Origin: Oreocharis arfaki
Taxonomy: Eukaryota > Chordata > Aves > Passeriformes > Paramythiidae
Length of the DNA: 64,000 bases
NCBI GenBank assembly: GCA_013398015.1
Contig: VZRR01011338.1
Span: 62,001-126,000 of the forward strand
Reading direction: 5' to 3'
In this document: positions 27,650-41,200 of the stretch, piece by piece
Numbering within the stretch: position 1 is the first letter of the stretch
Layout: each line of letters opens with the position of its first letter
Position numbers and translations under genes: made by a program
Notes under the pieces: generated by a model
Seen by the model: only the letters and a program-made list of their open reading frames with translations
Databases searched by the model: none
Told to the model about the DNA's origin: nothing

Positions 27650-30600
27650 CATGTATTACATGTATACATCGAAACACTGCAAAATGTATTGTGTATTTTA
27701 TTCAACCAGCTTCATACAGATTACAGAACATGCTGCTCTTGCCCTAATCTCAAAACCAACATTTTTCTTGATGTTTCATTTTCTTGAAATTTTTTAAGCA
27801 GAAAACCCAGCAAAGAATGTGATAATGGAAAATGAAAGTTAGTTTGGTTTTCACTGTTAGATAGTTCCTGTCATAAAAAACTGTGTTAACCACTTTAAGC
27901 ACTACTGAATTTTTTAAATAATCTATAATGTAGACCATACACTGGAAAAAGACTATACATATACAATAAATTGATTTCTTAGTTGTATATCATCCTAATT
28001 CACCCGTTTTCTGATAATTAGCAGCTGTTATCTGACAGACACCATTTCCTACACATGCTTTTGCTCAGGGTTAGTATGAGAAAAGTTTGCTGAATGCAGG
28101 ACTATTTTTGTCCCAGCAACACTTATGTTGCTATGTGCTCTCAGATTACCGGGCAGATAGGCACACAACGAAGTCAAACAGCTGATCTGTAAAACTGAGA
28201 ACACTGTGTGGTTTCCTCCACTGGTGCTTGTTTGTGTATAAATATGCACAAACTATGGGTAAGGAAAGGTTATTTTTCTCCAGATAGGCTTGTCAGAGAA
28301 AAGACCCACATCCTGCATCCTGTTAAAACCCTCTGTTAAAATGCAGTCGGAACCCCTTACCAAGTTCTGTGAAATCACTCCACAAAGCTGTGCCTGTAAC
28401 AGTTTGTACTTTCTGTTACACTGAGTAATTTAAAGTTGATTTTGGTGAAGATAGAAGAGCCGTGTGTCGCTGCTTTGATCGTTGCCGTCACAGCAAATCT
28501 GGTGATGGCTGCAAATAGAGTATCACTTTCAGTTCAGGTCAGATTGGGGATTCTTCCCAGGTCTTTGCTAAAAACTAGACACTACCTTCTGTATAAGACT
28601 GGACTCAGTACCTTTCACCTGCCCTCTCCTTACCTTGAGCCATTGGACTGGCCAGCTGCTGAAATACAAGACAAGCTGTTTCTGCAGGTTATTTAGGATA
28701 AGCACCTAAACTTACCAATGAGTGTAGCACCCCCTAAGGCAGTGAAACACACCAATGAGCCTGATGGGCTCTTGCAAGGAAGCTGTGGTCCTTATGTGAG
28801 TTGGCCCATACCATCAATATGCAGAAGAGCAGCTTTTACTGCAGCAGGGAGTATAAGACCCTCCACAAACAGCATATATAGAAAAGACAAAATGACCTGT
28901 ATTAGATATTGAGATCGGTTAGTTTTCTCAACCATATGCCTGCCTTATGATGAATTTGCTGGTTTAGGTATGCACCACTAATGCAGATAAAATTTCTGCA
29001 TCCTGCCTCAGTTACAGCTACAGTTACAGAAATAAATGTTTGTGTCGTTACCTAACACACGGATCCTACGGCAGTAGGTGCCTCTGGTCTCCGTGCTGCA
29101 CTCCCCAAAGACACTTCTGCAGAGAGGCCGGAAAACCAGGCATGTTGGGAGCACAGCCTGCAGTGCTCTTGTGCAGGAAGCAGAGCTGGTGGAGGCAATC
29201 AACTCAGGCTATCCCTGTTTGCCCTTTCCTGTTCTGCTGGGATATTTGGGACAGCATAGGGCACCAATAAGAGGGTTTTGCATTCCACTAGAGTAAAGGG
29301 AGCTTTTTGTAGTGTGCAAGTGAAGTTGGATGAAGACATGTCAGAAGGGGGTCTGAGGCACACAAGATTCCAAACCAAGCAAGGCCTGTCCCACTGCATG
29401 TAAAGGGTGACCCATTAGTGTCCACCTTTCTCCTGTAGAAACCTTCCCAGTAGGAGCCTGCTGGGCATTCAACAGCATTGACATCGAGCAACAACTTTGT
29501 TGCTGAGTATTTGGCTCCCCGTCTACCATGCTGTAGCCTCCTGTGACAATAGAGATGGGGATACAGCGATAGGGAAGAATGGAAATTCGCTCCACTCCTC
29601 TAGTAATGGCAGATTCTTCAGACCACAACACACATTGTGTCCTTTACAAAACCCCATCAGAGGAATGAATACAGCCATGACTGCACTTTCTCCATAACTC
29701 CTTTGGGATGCATAGTTTGATTATGGATGCATTCCTCCTTTTGATTAAACCACCCTATTTTGTAACTGTTTTAATTTGCTTTGAGTTTTGTGGTGGAATT
29801 CAAGACCTGTTTTTCAGAGGTCTTACTACAAAATGGATATGTGATGATAAACTTTTGTCCTGCTGCAATACAATGTTTCCCTCTTTCTTCCTGCAGATTA
29901 AATAAAATCAGGGAAAGACCATAAGTTTCAGGTTCTTTCTTCCAATGAATCTAATCCAAGCCATGACATATGACCTAATTCAGTGAAGCCCTTTATGTTA
30001 TAACTGGATTCACCCTTACAGGAGAGTCCCTCAAAGAGTCCCCATCTGAAGATAATTGGGTGTCACTGGGAGAAGAAGGTACTAGTCTTCATTTCAGAGG
30101 CGTGTTCCTTGGGTTTTGGTGGTGTTGAGTTATATTAGTTCTCTGAACAGGACATATCTTGTATATCAGTTAAGATAAGTATGGAAATGCTGTAACTTTA
30201 TTGAGGATGTGAAAGAGAAAATCCCAGCTTTGAAATTCTTCATTATTCAAACACATCTCTTGGGCATATTAAAAAAAAATAACTTAGTTCAGACTTGAAA
30301 CAGGAGGGGAAACCCCTAAAAAGACAGAAAAGGAGAACCTGACATTTGCTTCCTACTCTGCAACTGGACTAATTCTCAGGAAAATGCTATTCAAGTTGGA
30401 GAACCATCGGGTTCAACACCAGTTACAGAAGATTACCAAGGGCAGTTGTGCGGCCTACACCTGACTGCTAGTCCCTAACTTCAGGCATCTTTTGGAAATT
30501 TTCTGATTAACCCTTGAAACTTCATTTTTTCTTTTCCTCTCCCTGTCCTTTCTAGACTTTTAAATCCTTTCTGGTGCTGTTTGTAGAAGCCAACAACTGA

Positions 30601-33600
30601 AGACACCAGTTCCACTCTGAAAGCCACCTGTCCTTTCTGCAATGTTAAACAAGACCAGTGGGAGAAAGCAATTATCAGGGACCTGCTCCTGCAGTAAGAA
30701 AATGTCAGTCAGCAGAGAAAATTAAAATATTATAGAGTAAAAAGAAGATCACCAAAAGCAGATGAGCCTAAGGGAGAAAAATACCACTTTGATCTAACAT
30801 ACTTTTTAATGTCAGTCATACACAATGTGATGGAAGAGTTTAGTCTCTCATCATCATTTTATTATGTTTCTGTTAAAAGTATGCAAATACAAGCCTATTC
30901 AAGTACATGCTAAACAAAGATCACACCTACATTTAAAAAATGAACAAGCCTAAAGAAAAAGAGATATATACATTTTATTTTAATGATTACACTTTGTATA
31001 CACTTTTTGATTGGTTGGTGTCAGGGAAATAAGTGATGGGTTAGAAAAATTTCCCTGATAACGTGAACCTCAGAAGCACTGGAAATAGAGGAAGAGTTTT
31101 GATGTTATGTATAAAATTCTGGATGACTTTGGGGAGTTGAGTAGTAGAAAAGGAGAGATACTTAGCAGTAGAATCTGTGTGTTTGGTGTACATCACAGTC
31201 ACCAGCTACCGAAATACCAGCACTCTCTTCTGACCATAATGAGGCAAATGAAGCTGCAAAAAGCATTTGGCAAAATGATGTTAGTTGGAACAGCAACGGG
31301 GAAAATCAACCCGCCTGACTTTGAGAAGAGTTAGATTGTATGAAATGGATTACATGATATGATTGCATGCAGTTGCAGGGGCTTGTGTTCCAAGAAACCT
31401 GGATCTGTTTGTGGAAATCAAAACTAAAACAAGATTGAGAAGACAAGTGCTACTTATTGAAAATATGCCTTGCAGCAAGATGTGAATTGTTATGTTTGCA
31501 GTAGCCTGAAAGCTATTATTTATTCAGCTTTTTTATAAAATCAAGAAGCAAGGACTCAGAGAGTCCTTTGTCTGTACACATCAGCTTTGCTTCATTTTCT
31601 GTAATCACTGAGAATCTTTACTGATGCTGAATCAGAAGGTTTAGGAACAGGGAGAAAAAAAAGATACTTTCCTGTTTTGTTGATAACTGGATAAAGAAAA
31701 AAAAAAAAGGGTATTTGTGAGACAGGGTGGTAAAAGGATGAGCTACAGGCCTGAAATTATTCAGAAGCAGTGGTCATTGGCAAGGCAAATGCTGCACATT
31801 TATCACAAAGCTGTGCACTTCTAAGCAGGATCTGGTGATAAGTCCGTGCTATCACAGCAGGTCTGTGTGTTATCTGCTGCAGAAGGCTGCACCACTCTCC
31901 AGCCTAAGTGCTGACTGGCAATATGCAATCAAGTCTTGTGACAAATACTCAAAAAGGATATACCAATTACCTTAATGGAAAGAAAACTGTTTCCATACAT
32001 GATTTAGCTTTCATGCTATTTGTATACAGGGCCTGGGGAGTGTGAAATGAGTCATGGGTAGCTTCTTTTTTAGAAGACTGTTGAATAAGTTATTAGACAG
32101 GCAGCTACTCTCAGGCCAGTGTATTGGCCTGAGGGAATAGGTAAACACAAAAATAAAGAATGAAGGGATGAAGGGAGAGAGAGCAGTTGCTCACACAATA
32201 CTGTCCTGCTTCCAGGCAAATAGACTTACTAGTGTCTTAAATTTCTTCCTCTAGTAACAGACTGAGGGCTGTACTGAACTTTAAAGGCCTTCATTAGTTG
32301 CTAAGTTATGCTGAGACCAACCACAGTGCAGCTATTCAACAGAGATATTTCATTATTTTGTCACTAGACTGCTTAACATCTCTGTACCAGAAACAAAAAG
32401 CCCCAAAGACCAAGCACAAATTAGAGCTGTTAATCTTTAGGACAGCTGATCTTTCTGAATATTCTGGGACAGACATCTTTTTTCCTGGTACTAGTAGAGA
32501 TTGGTTCTTTAGAAGTCCCTCTTGTATCAATAAGAACTATTTGATCGTTTCCTTTAAATAAGAATTTTTTTCATAACTGTATCAAGCTCAGCCACATGGA
32601 ATTAGCTGGTATTTGTTCATTCTTGAGGATTTGCCTCTCCTAGCAAAGATATTCTTGCCCAAGATTACTGACTAGCCAGCTATGCAGCCGTTCAGAAACA
32701 TGCAAGAATCCGTGTAGGAAAAGGGAGATTTTGCTGCACCGAAGAGCCTGTGGACAGTTGGGAGGTTACATCCATTTAAAATGATGATGTCTGCAGCAAA
32801 AGGAGACCTTTTCTTCAGTAGCTTTGTTCAAGCAACCAAACAAAATTATTTATTTTGTATTAAATAGTATGACTCATATCAAAATTGGTTTGATTTGATT
32901 GCAGTCTGTCTCCCAGTCCATGTATGCCTACTCCAGGAAAAGCAGCAGCAAACATAAGGGAGATTATTATTTCTCTGTTCCACCATTTCCTGTCAGTCAT
33001 CAACATGAAAATAAAATTGTTACCCACCATAAATAAGTTAATATCAAAATATGGTCACTGAAAGTGGACTATATGGTGCTTTCAACACGGAGGAAGATTA
33101 TGCTTCAGTCATATTTGCAGCTGTCTGATAATAGCTACCTGACAGAAAAAAACACATAGATTTCTCTGACCCTTTCTCCCTCCAAAGGTCTTCCCCCCAG
33201 TATCTGTTTTTCTGAAGTCTCATCACGTTATAAATGCCACCTCAGAGCTCTTTTTGATTACTGCAGTAGGTCATCAAAAGTTAGACTTTTTTAAAGTTTT
33301 TGTTTTCAAGCTTATTTGTGGCAAGAGAGGGGACAGGGTATGAAATTGCCAGTGATTGAATTTCACCATGAGGAAAGTATGCAAGGCCATTAAAATAATA
33401 AAAAAAACGCCACATTCAATTCCCTCTGCACAATATGAGTCTCGTCACTCCAACATGGAATATGGCCACACAACTATTTCCCTGGGTAGATACAAGCTAG
33501 ATGTATCTATCCACCAACCTCATAATCAGAGTTTTCTGGTCCTCAACTGAGTGATCTGGTCTCCATCTCACTTTTTGGCATGAAACAAGAATCAGGAAAG

Positions 33601-33679
33601 TGAGAGAGACTGGAAAGCGATATGAAGTGATGAAATAGAGTGTATGTCATTGATAAAAATCAATTTGTAATTATACCCA
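27650..33679. other. Gene-free unique DNA between two CR1 copies
   Basis: No gene is recognised. Slightly GC-richer DNA at about 29040-29280 is open on both strands for 65-75 codons, with an acceptor/donor-like pair on the minus strand, but there is no domain I know. A 12-A run lies at 31697-31708. The rest is AT-rich with dense stops. Confidence 0.55.
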
Positions 33680-34676
33680 GTAGTAGCTTCTATTGTCCCT
33701 CCAGGGTCTGTATTGGTACCAACCCTATCTAGTATCTTTATCAACAACATAGATAGTGGGATTGAACGCACCTTCAGCAAGTTTGAAGATGACACCAAAG
33801 CTGAGTGGTGCAGTTGATTCACTGGAGGAAAAGGATGCCAGCCAGAAGAGCCTTGACAAACTTGGGAAAAGGACCCATGCAAAGTTCAACAAGGCCAAGT
33901 ACAAGGTCCTACATGTGGTTTGGGGCAATCCTCAGTATCAGTACAGACTGGGAGATGAATGGATTGAGAGCATCCCTGGGGAGAAGGACTTGGGGTACTG
34001 GCAGATGAAATATTCAGCAGGAGATGCCAATGTGCTCGTGCAGCCCAGAAAGCCAAACATGCCCTGGGCTGCGTCAAAAGTAATGCAGCCACCAGGCTGA
34101 GAGAGGGGATTCTGCCCCTCTACTCTGGTCCCAAAAGATCCTACCTGTAGGACTGCATCCAGCTCTGGGGTCCACAGGACAAGAAAGATGTAGATCTGTT
34201 GGAAAGGGTCCAGAGGAGGGTCATGAAAGTTTTCAGAGGGGTGGAACACCTCTCCTATAAAGAAAAACTGAGAGAGTTGGGGTTGTTGATCCTAGAGAAG
34301 GGAAGGCTCTGAGGAGGCCTTAGAGCAGTCTTTCAACATATAAAGCCTTATAAGAAAGGTGGAGATGTTTTACCAAGGCCTATAGTGAGAGTAAAAGGGG
34401 AAAAAGGTTTAAACCAAAAGAGGGTATATTTAGTTTGGACATAAGAAATAAATTCTTTTTATGATAACAGTGGTGAGGCACTGGAACAGGTTGCCCACAG
34501 AATCTGTGGATGCCTCATTCCTGGCATTGTTCAAGGCCAGTTTGGATGGGGCTTTGAGCAACCTGACCTGGTGAAAGATAAACTCATAAAGCCTATGGGG
34601 TTGGACTAGATGAAATTAAAAGGTTTTTTCCAGCCCAAACCATTCTTTGATTCTGTGATTCCGTGATTCTGATTCA
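33680..34676 (+). mobile_element. CR1 retrotransposon, 5'-truncated, with ORF2 remnant
   Basis: About 1 kb of CR1 3' end lies in plus orientation. The 5' part (about 33740-34100) encodes the C-terminal end of the ORF2 reverse transcriptase: a frame reading IFINNIDSGIERTFSKFEDD carries the block that contains the catalytic FADD motif in CR1, here read FEDD. The match then continues in another frame (LSGAVDSLEE, KFNKAKYKVLH, GDEWIESIPGEKDLG), so a frameshift has broken it near 33790-33800. The 3' UTR follows and ends in three 'attctntg'-type octamers at 34642-34665. The element cannot make a working protein. The left boundary is approximate. Confidence 0.93.
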
Positions 34677-37600
34677 ATTAGTACAAATTGTTCCAGGATC
34701 TCAATCTCTGGTGTGACACATGACAGGCTGCTATATCTGATCAAGAGTTCCTCAAGAAGGAATTATTCACAAAATAACACACTAGAAATTTGTCAAATAT
34801 TACTAGTAAAATTCAGTTCATCTCTACACTCAGCCATGCCTGACAAGACTTCTAGGAATTTTATTTCATTTATTATACTTATTCATTTTCATATATCTGT
34901 GTCAGAAATTCAAATAATGTCAGCCTGAGATGAAGAGTTTTTATTAGAAAAAGGAACATCTAGAGCAGCTTTATTCAGTATCTTACTCTACTCCATATTT
35001 CTACTGAAACATTTCTTTCTTCACACATCATAATTTATTTCTTTCTTATTCTTTCGGCACCTCTAATTTTTAATCAATATTTTCACTGGAAATGTTATTG
35101 CTGCAGAACTTCCTGTTGAGATCATATTAGGAAGCAAAGGGAGTGTCACAGAGGAATACGCACTCATATTTTTGATATCACCTTTCTCCTTTTAATTTCC
35201 TCTCTATTTGTATGGGAGGAAGGGGAGAGTCCAGAATCCAGCATCTGAAACACTTGCTGGATTATCTTCCTGTCGTTCGCTGCTAACACATGATTCTTCC
35301 CTTCATGCCATCAGCTAGTGTTTTGCCAAGCCATCAAAGACCCAAACAGACAAACATTCTTCTCAGGAAGACTCATATCTCACTATTGCAAAGGCTTGTT
35401 TCATGCTTAGCCAAAATAGTCCTTTTCAAGGCCTTCCATGTCGTTCTATCAAATAGTAACACCCAAACTACTTTCCTTCCTTGGGATTTAACGGCCTTCA
35501 GCCACACACAGGTTTTTGTGAGAAAGCAGTTTGTTTTGTGAGCATCATGCACAATTGTTGCGCCATATGGTTTTTCCAGAAACAGAGTAAAGTTTTAGCC
35601 CCAAAATGTCACAATCTTTGTAGACAGCAAAAAAAAGCCTTTAAGAACAAAAACGTGCAGGCAACCTTCGCTATTGGCTTTGTTATAAACTTCAGCACCA
35701 CAGGAGTAAAGGGTTGTGAGAGCTTGTATTTGCACAGACCTTTGAAGATAAAAGTGTTGAAAATTGTTATATATATATACATATATTTGTGATGGCTAGG
35801 TAGATGAACCCTGGACAGGAGTCCCTAGAGCTGAGAAGCCACTGTCTGAACTTACCGTGCAATAGCTGTTTGTTACACGAAACGGGATTTCCTCAATATC
35901 CATTGGGCATTCTTTTCTTATTTGTGTTCCAGTTCGAGTCTGTATATGACATGTTTAAAAGCTCACAGACAAACGTGTGTGTGCATATATGGGCATTTCC
36001 TACTGTCATTTTCCAGTATTTCCAAAAAAAGGCAATACTAAAATGGACATAATATTAGGAGTCTATAGAATTTAGTAATTTCATCTGAACAACAGTCCAA
36101 CAATTTTTAAATTACTTTCAAGCATTTCTTTTTAAATTAATAAATTCAAACTCAACTCAGGACATGACAAGAAATGGGAACACACAATTACAATGTAAAC
36201 TGTACATATTTCTAACCCTTTCTCACATAACTAGAGGAAAGGGAGAAGTATTTCAAAATCAATATAGTTACATTTACTGTTACCAATTCCATAGTCCTTA
36301 ATAATAATAATAATAATAATAACAATAATAATTATAATTATAATTATCTAGTCCTTGAAGTGTAGCTTTCCTGCTTGTTTTCTAGAAAATCATGCTAAAT
36401 ATTTCTTGCAAAAAAAAAAATCTGTAGCGATCTTTCTTTCAGAGTTACGCTCTTTTAATACCTGTTAATATCATCTTTAGGAGATAAGAGCCAGTTCCTC
36501 ATTGGAAGGGTTAGTGTTTCAGAAGTTAACTTCTAGCAAGGCTACCTCCCTTCTTCTCAGCTAATACATGGCCAAAAAATTCCTTAATACATTTCTCATT
36601 TTATTTTCAAATCAAAAAGTAATTTTAATGTGGTAATTCCTATAAAAGGAATGATTTTCTAATATTGTGAAATTTAATGTATGAGAGAAGAGTAAAAGCT
36701 CCTAGTTTGCATCACTCCTACACATCTGATAGAAAATTCCCATCCATGACTCACATGTGGTACAACACATGCAATCAGCCCACATGATTACTGTGAATCT
36801 TGTGTCACCGAGGGAAGTATGGGGCTTTCCAGATCACTACTGCAATGCAAGCGACATTTTAGAGTGATGAACTATTATTTCTGTCAATTCACTTGCATCA
36901 AATTTTAGACAGCACAGAGATTGCAGGCAGAAACTTCCTAAGGAGCAAGAGCTTCTGGCAACTGATAGAAAGCAATGCGATGTGCAGACAGTGTGAGCAA
37001 ATACAAAAGGTGTAAGGACATTAGGAAAAGGATAGGATATACTGCAGAGAGTGAGTTTACAGCTTCTTCAGTCCCCTGTACACAAGCCACTGATACATTA
37101 GAAAGCATCACAGCTAAGTTTGTGTCCTCTTACAAGTTCCCTGTTGTAACGTTCTTCCCCTCAGAACTGTCCTCACCGCTGTCAACGTCTATTTTTACCC
37201 ACATTTACTTGTGCAAGTTAGAACAGATATTCATTGAAACACCATTTGAGGTATCATAAACTGGATAAAAATGTTATGATGAATTAATTTCATGAGAAAA
37301 TGCCAATCCCTCAAAACCAGAAGGTGTTGTGCAGGGGTGTTAGCCTCACAGCCTCCTGGCAAGCATTGTGTCATGATGACATTAGACAGGACTTTGAGCA
37401 TCTGTGAGCCTAATGCTAGAACTGCGTCAGGCACCTGAAGATTTTCAGAGGCTGTCCTGTGCAGCTTTCCAGACTTCTGTTCCCTTTCCAATGGCAGTAA
37501 GTCCCTGGGATTTCAAACCCTCCTGAACTTTTTGCTTCTCCTGCTTGTGAAGGGAGGCCAGCAACCTTGGAAACCCTGACTCATGCCAAGGCTCGAGGTC

Positions 37601-38120
37601 TGTCTCCCATGCTCATTGATCTTGGCTCCTGGACTCATTCCTGGATGATTCCAGGACTAAGATGAGCCTGATTGTCTTATTGACTTTGATTTTATAGCCA
37701 AGAGATGCAGTGCTTGGCTTTCTTCTCTCACTTTCACTACAGACTTGCGAAACCAGATGATTTATAAATTCTAGTTTCCCACATGTAGGCATCTTCATTT
37801 TTTGTTTCAAAATGGATCGCTCTTGGTCAGCAGGTCTGCACAGCTGGGTTGAGGACAGCTTAGCTTTATCTTCAGATCCATCTCTGTAAAGCCCCAAGTT
37901 TCTACAGGCAAAATCAGCTGCTCTGCTCACCTGATCCAACCATCTCCTTCTGTGTTAAAGGACCTACGCAAAGAGATGCTTCTGACAGAAAATATTACAT
38001 CTATATGTTTTTGCCAAGAAAAGTTACACCAAATTATCCTTGATATCTGTCAACCTTGTGCTCTATGATTCAATATGATTTTCTCTTTGTACTGATATTC
38101 TAGGGTTGGAGGGCTTTTAG
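34677..38120. other. Gene-free unique DNA
   Basis: No gene or transposon is recognised. It holds a TA run at 35768-35779, a TAA microsatellite at 36299-36347 and an 11-A run at 36410-36420. Minus-strand frames of 86 and 108 codons (37231-37491, 37613-37939) lie next to each other but share no recognisable product. Confidence 0.55.
36299..36347 (+). repeat. (TAA)n microsatellite
   Basis: About eight TAA units are followed by a single C interruption and then ATT/ATA variants, ending 'ataattataattat'. It is a simple trinucleotide repeat, probably variable in length between individuals. Confidence 0.9.
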
Positions 38121-38239
38121 GTCATGATGATGCTATGCCTGCTCATCTTGGTATGCCAGCTAATCTCAGCAGACACATGCCTTCCGCACAGTGGTAAGAC
38201 TTGAGTTACCAAGATGAGCAGGCATAGCATCATCATGAC
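38121..38239. repeat. Perfect 33-bp inverted repeat with 53-nt loop
   Basis: The left arm at 38121-38153 begins 'gtcatgatgatgctatgcct', and the right arm at 38207-38239 is its exact reverse complement. The spacer 38154-38206 is unrelated sequence. Pairing stops sharply on both the inside and outside ends. The arms are of mixed composition, not simple sequence, so chance is very unlikely. In RNA this would form a long perfect hairpin. A recent template-switch event, a small-RNA precursor or a sequencing/assembly artefact are the open explanations. No transposon borders are visible. Confidence 0.97.
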
Positions 38240-41200
38240 TTCAATTCACAGGTCCAACTCCCCTCGATACATAAGTGACACTTAACCAACCAAACAAAAT
38301 GCCAGCTTTAGGCTTCACCACCAAGAATTTCAGAAGACATTGCTGAATGATCCCACACCTCGCTCTCCCCAGCACGAAGTTAACTTGCACCTGCAGTGAG
38401 GACTGGATCAGGGCAACAGAGGAGCAGCTGTTTCCCAGTTATGTGACTGGGAGCACATACTGCAGCAGATAGTCATAATGGCAAAGTTGCATTTCCTAAT
38501 CCCAGCGAATTCACCTGTGAATAGAGTACTACAGGTATTTTCCATTATCCCTGCTGGAACCAACAGAGCAGACTGTGAGAGAGAAATATATAATTATTCA
38601 TTCTTTAAGATTAAACCAGTCAAAATTTGCTGTTCCTCCATTAAAACTCAAACCAAAAAGAGCTCTGAAAACTCCAGAAACCTGCACATTTCCAGTAGCC
38701 TCATCTAGAACAAGCCTCACAGATCTGCTGCAAGGTGTCTGGGAGAACTTACCATTACCACCCTACTGCAGATCACTAAACAAAACCAGTTAGCCCCGAA
38801 CTTCCCTTCTTTTTTGAGTGATTCTCTTTCATTGCTTAAAATGGCCTGGTCAGACATCAAAAAAATAGTAGTAACAGAACCGAAAATAACTCTAAGGGAA
38901 GTCAAACTGATTATTGCTAAGGTTGGTTGCAGGTGCTAGTTCTGCACCAGCTGCTCTAGTTATTGTGTTTATTAGCTTTAAAATCATAATTTCCATTTTT
39001 TAAATTTTGACTTCAGTGAAGATCAACACAAGGAAAGGACGGAGTGTATAAACTCTAGGCATGCAAGTCATACTACCTTAAAATAGTTACAAAATTTCTT
39101 GCAGAGATAAGACTTTATGCAAATTATATGTTACACTGAACTGATTGTATTTGCATGCAGATGATAAGCTGAAACACACCACTGAAATCTCTGCCTGCTT
39201 GCACACTCACAGCAAGGTCATTTTGATAGCTGAGTACCTGCTGTGTCTTTTGTGACACACTGCATTTATTTGAATGAGCACAACGTTTTCCTCTGAGGTA
39301 AGTATGTTCTCAAGGTAGCATTCCCTGACTTTTGATGGTTTCCTTCTAGTGCTTACTTGGTGTTATCATTGCAGAGAAAGCTCATGTACCCTCTAATAGC
39401 ATGTTCAACACAAATTCTGCTCTTTCTAGAACTGCAGCTTGCCTGGTTAGGACTGGACACTTGTCCTGAATAAACTCAATTACAGCTTTGCCCAGGCCTT
39501 GACTGGAACCATAACATCGGGGAAAGGACCCCCCATGGCTGTAACACCTATCAAATGATGTTATAAGAATAATTGCAGGCAAATAAGAAGGTCCAGACAC
39601 TCCAGTGTGAACATCAGTGTTAGCATTAGTAGTGTCAAGCAACAGACAGGCCTCACAGAGTGGGAGAGAACCAGGTCAACACAAAAGTGCACATCCCAAA
39701 TATTACCCTCATTTCCAGTAGTCAGAAGCTGAGTAGCTCTTACAGCATGAGATGTATTATTCACTTTTCTTGTCTAATAATTATAATAATTCTGGAAATT
39801 CTAGCTGCTAATTTTTTTCCTTAGTTCTTGCTAAACTACTCTGTGACAGCCACTGTCAGGCAGTATTTACTTGCGTATCTTGGGAAAAGCATATCCTTTT
39901 GATTTACTGTCTTTTAATCTCACGTACAATCTCTCCCTTTTTGTGGTTCTGGGCTGGCAGACAAAAGGCTTCTACCCTGCCATCCTACATGCCAGTCTGG
40001 AAGTTTGTATGGTCCCTCTTCCCTCTAAGAGTGTGACTGCAGTCTCTAGGGCACTCCCATACAACCCACTTCTTCATCCCAGGGAACAAGGGACAACTTG
40101 CTCATGCAGTAAACACGTCTCCTGCTGTGCTTGTGACATCCCAGCACAGACCACCAAATTCTTCCTATTACCAGCCTGATAGAAAAGGTGAAGGGCAGCG
40201 GTTCCTGCTGCCTGGGAAGGGCGAGGAAAAGATAAAGGAAACACTGATCTGAACTACAGGCAGGATTTAATCCATGCTAAAAAGTGTGAAGTATGGAAAA
40301 TATGTCTCAACAAGTCACAAAGACAGAACACACAGTTATTAGTTCATCCAAACCAAAGTAAAATTCCCCATCTTCTCAGAAGGACTTTGTTTGAGACAGC
40401 CCTGACCTAACTAAAAGGGCACTTGTGAGACGCACTCCTTACACAGTAAAAATGTCAAGGCTCCTCATGCTATGCAAGTATGACCAAAATAGATCAATAT
40501 TGCAAATGCTGTCTCCCAAATTGCCATCATTGTTTACATACAGTTCTGATATACTCTCGAGAATATAACAAGTTGTAACAACCATCTTTTTGATGCTAAT
40601 GATTTCACAGTTTGATACAAGATGTTATGCTGACACAAGTATCTGTCTTCCTGTTATGTACTAGTCAGAGTGTTTTGCAAGAAAGGACGCTGCAGCAGTG
40701 AGAGTAGCCAACAATTCTTTTGGCCTACCTGACTCTATTAATTTCAAGTTTCCAATAACCAATACTTGGCACTTATGTCAGCTTTCAATCAGTCATTTCA
40801 ACTAACACAGAGAATCCTTTAGATTTTAAAGATGCTATGAAACTCCTGCTGAATACACACATGCATTTTATAACTATCAAGAAAAATCGTTATAGATAGT
40901 TGCCCACAAAATACTATGGCTCTTTAGAAAGCAATAATTTAATGACTGCTCTGCTACTAAATTCCTCAACATCTCCCAGCAGAATAGTTTATTTTGTAGT
41001 TGGTTTTTGATAGGTTTAACATTACTTTGGCACTGTTTTTCCTCATTTCCTATTTGTGGAAATATAAATATAGTGTCTTCAATTTCCTTACATGTGAAGA
41101 ATCTGATATAGTAAAATGCTCTTGCATGGAATCTAATATAGAAAAAAGTGTTATCAAACAAACATTAGGGTCTGCCTTGAGCGTTAACTATAGCACTATT

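Noticed and set aside
29008..29202. Minus-strand exon with a thrombospondin-like 'GECS' motif
   Set aside because: Only four residues resemble the module. The conserved W, CG and later Cys pattern of the family is missing.
33756..34100. 114-codon plus-strand open frame as a host gene
   Set aside because: It is the decayed C-terminal part of the CR1 ORF2 protein inside a CR1 copy.
35932..35942. tRNA T-loop-like 'gttcgagtctg'
   Set aside because: No acceptor stem, D arm or anticodon arm can be built around it.
39213..39297. Exon before the strong donor GAG|GTAAGTATG
   Set aside because: All three plus-strand frames contain stops between the nearest acceptor and the donor. A noncoding exon cannot be excluded but has no support.
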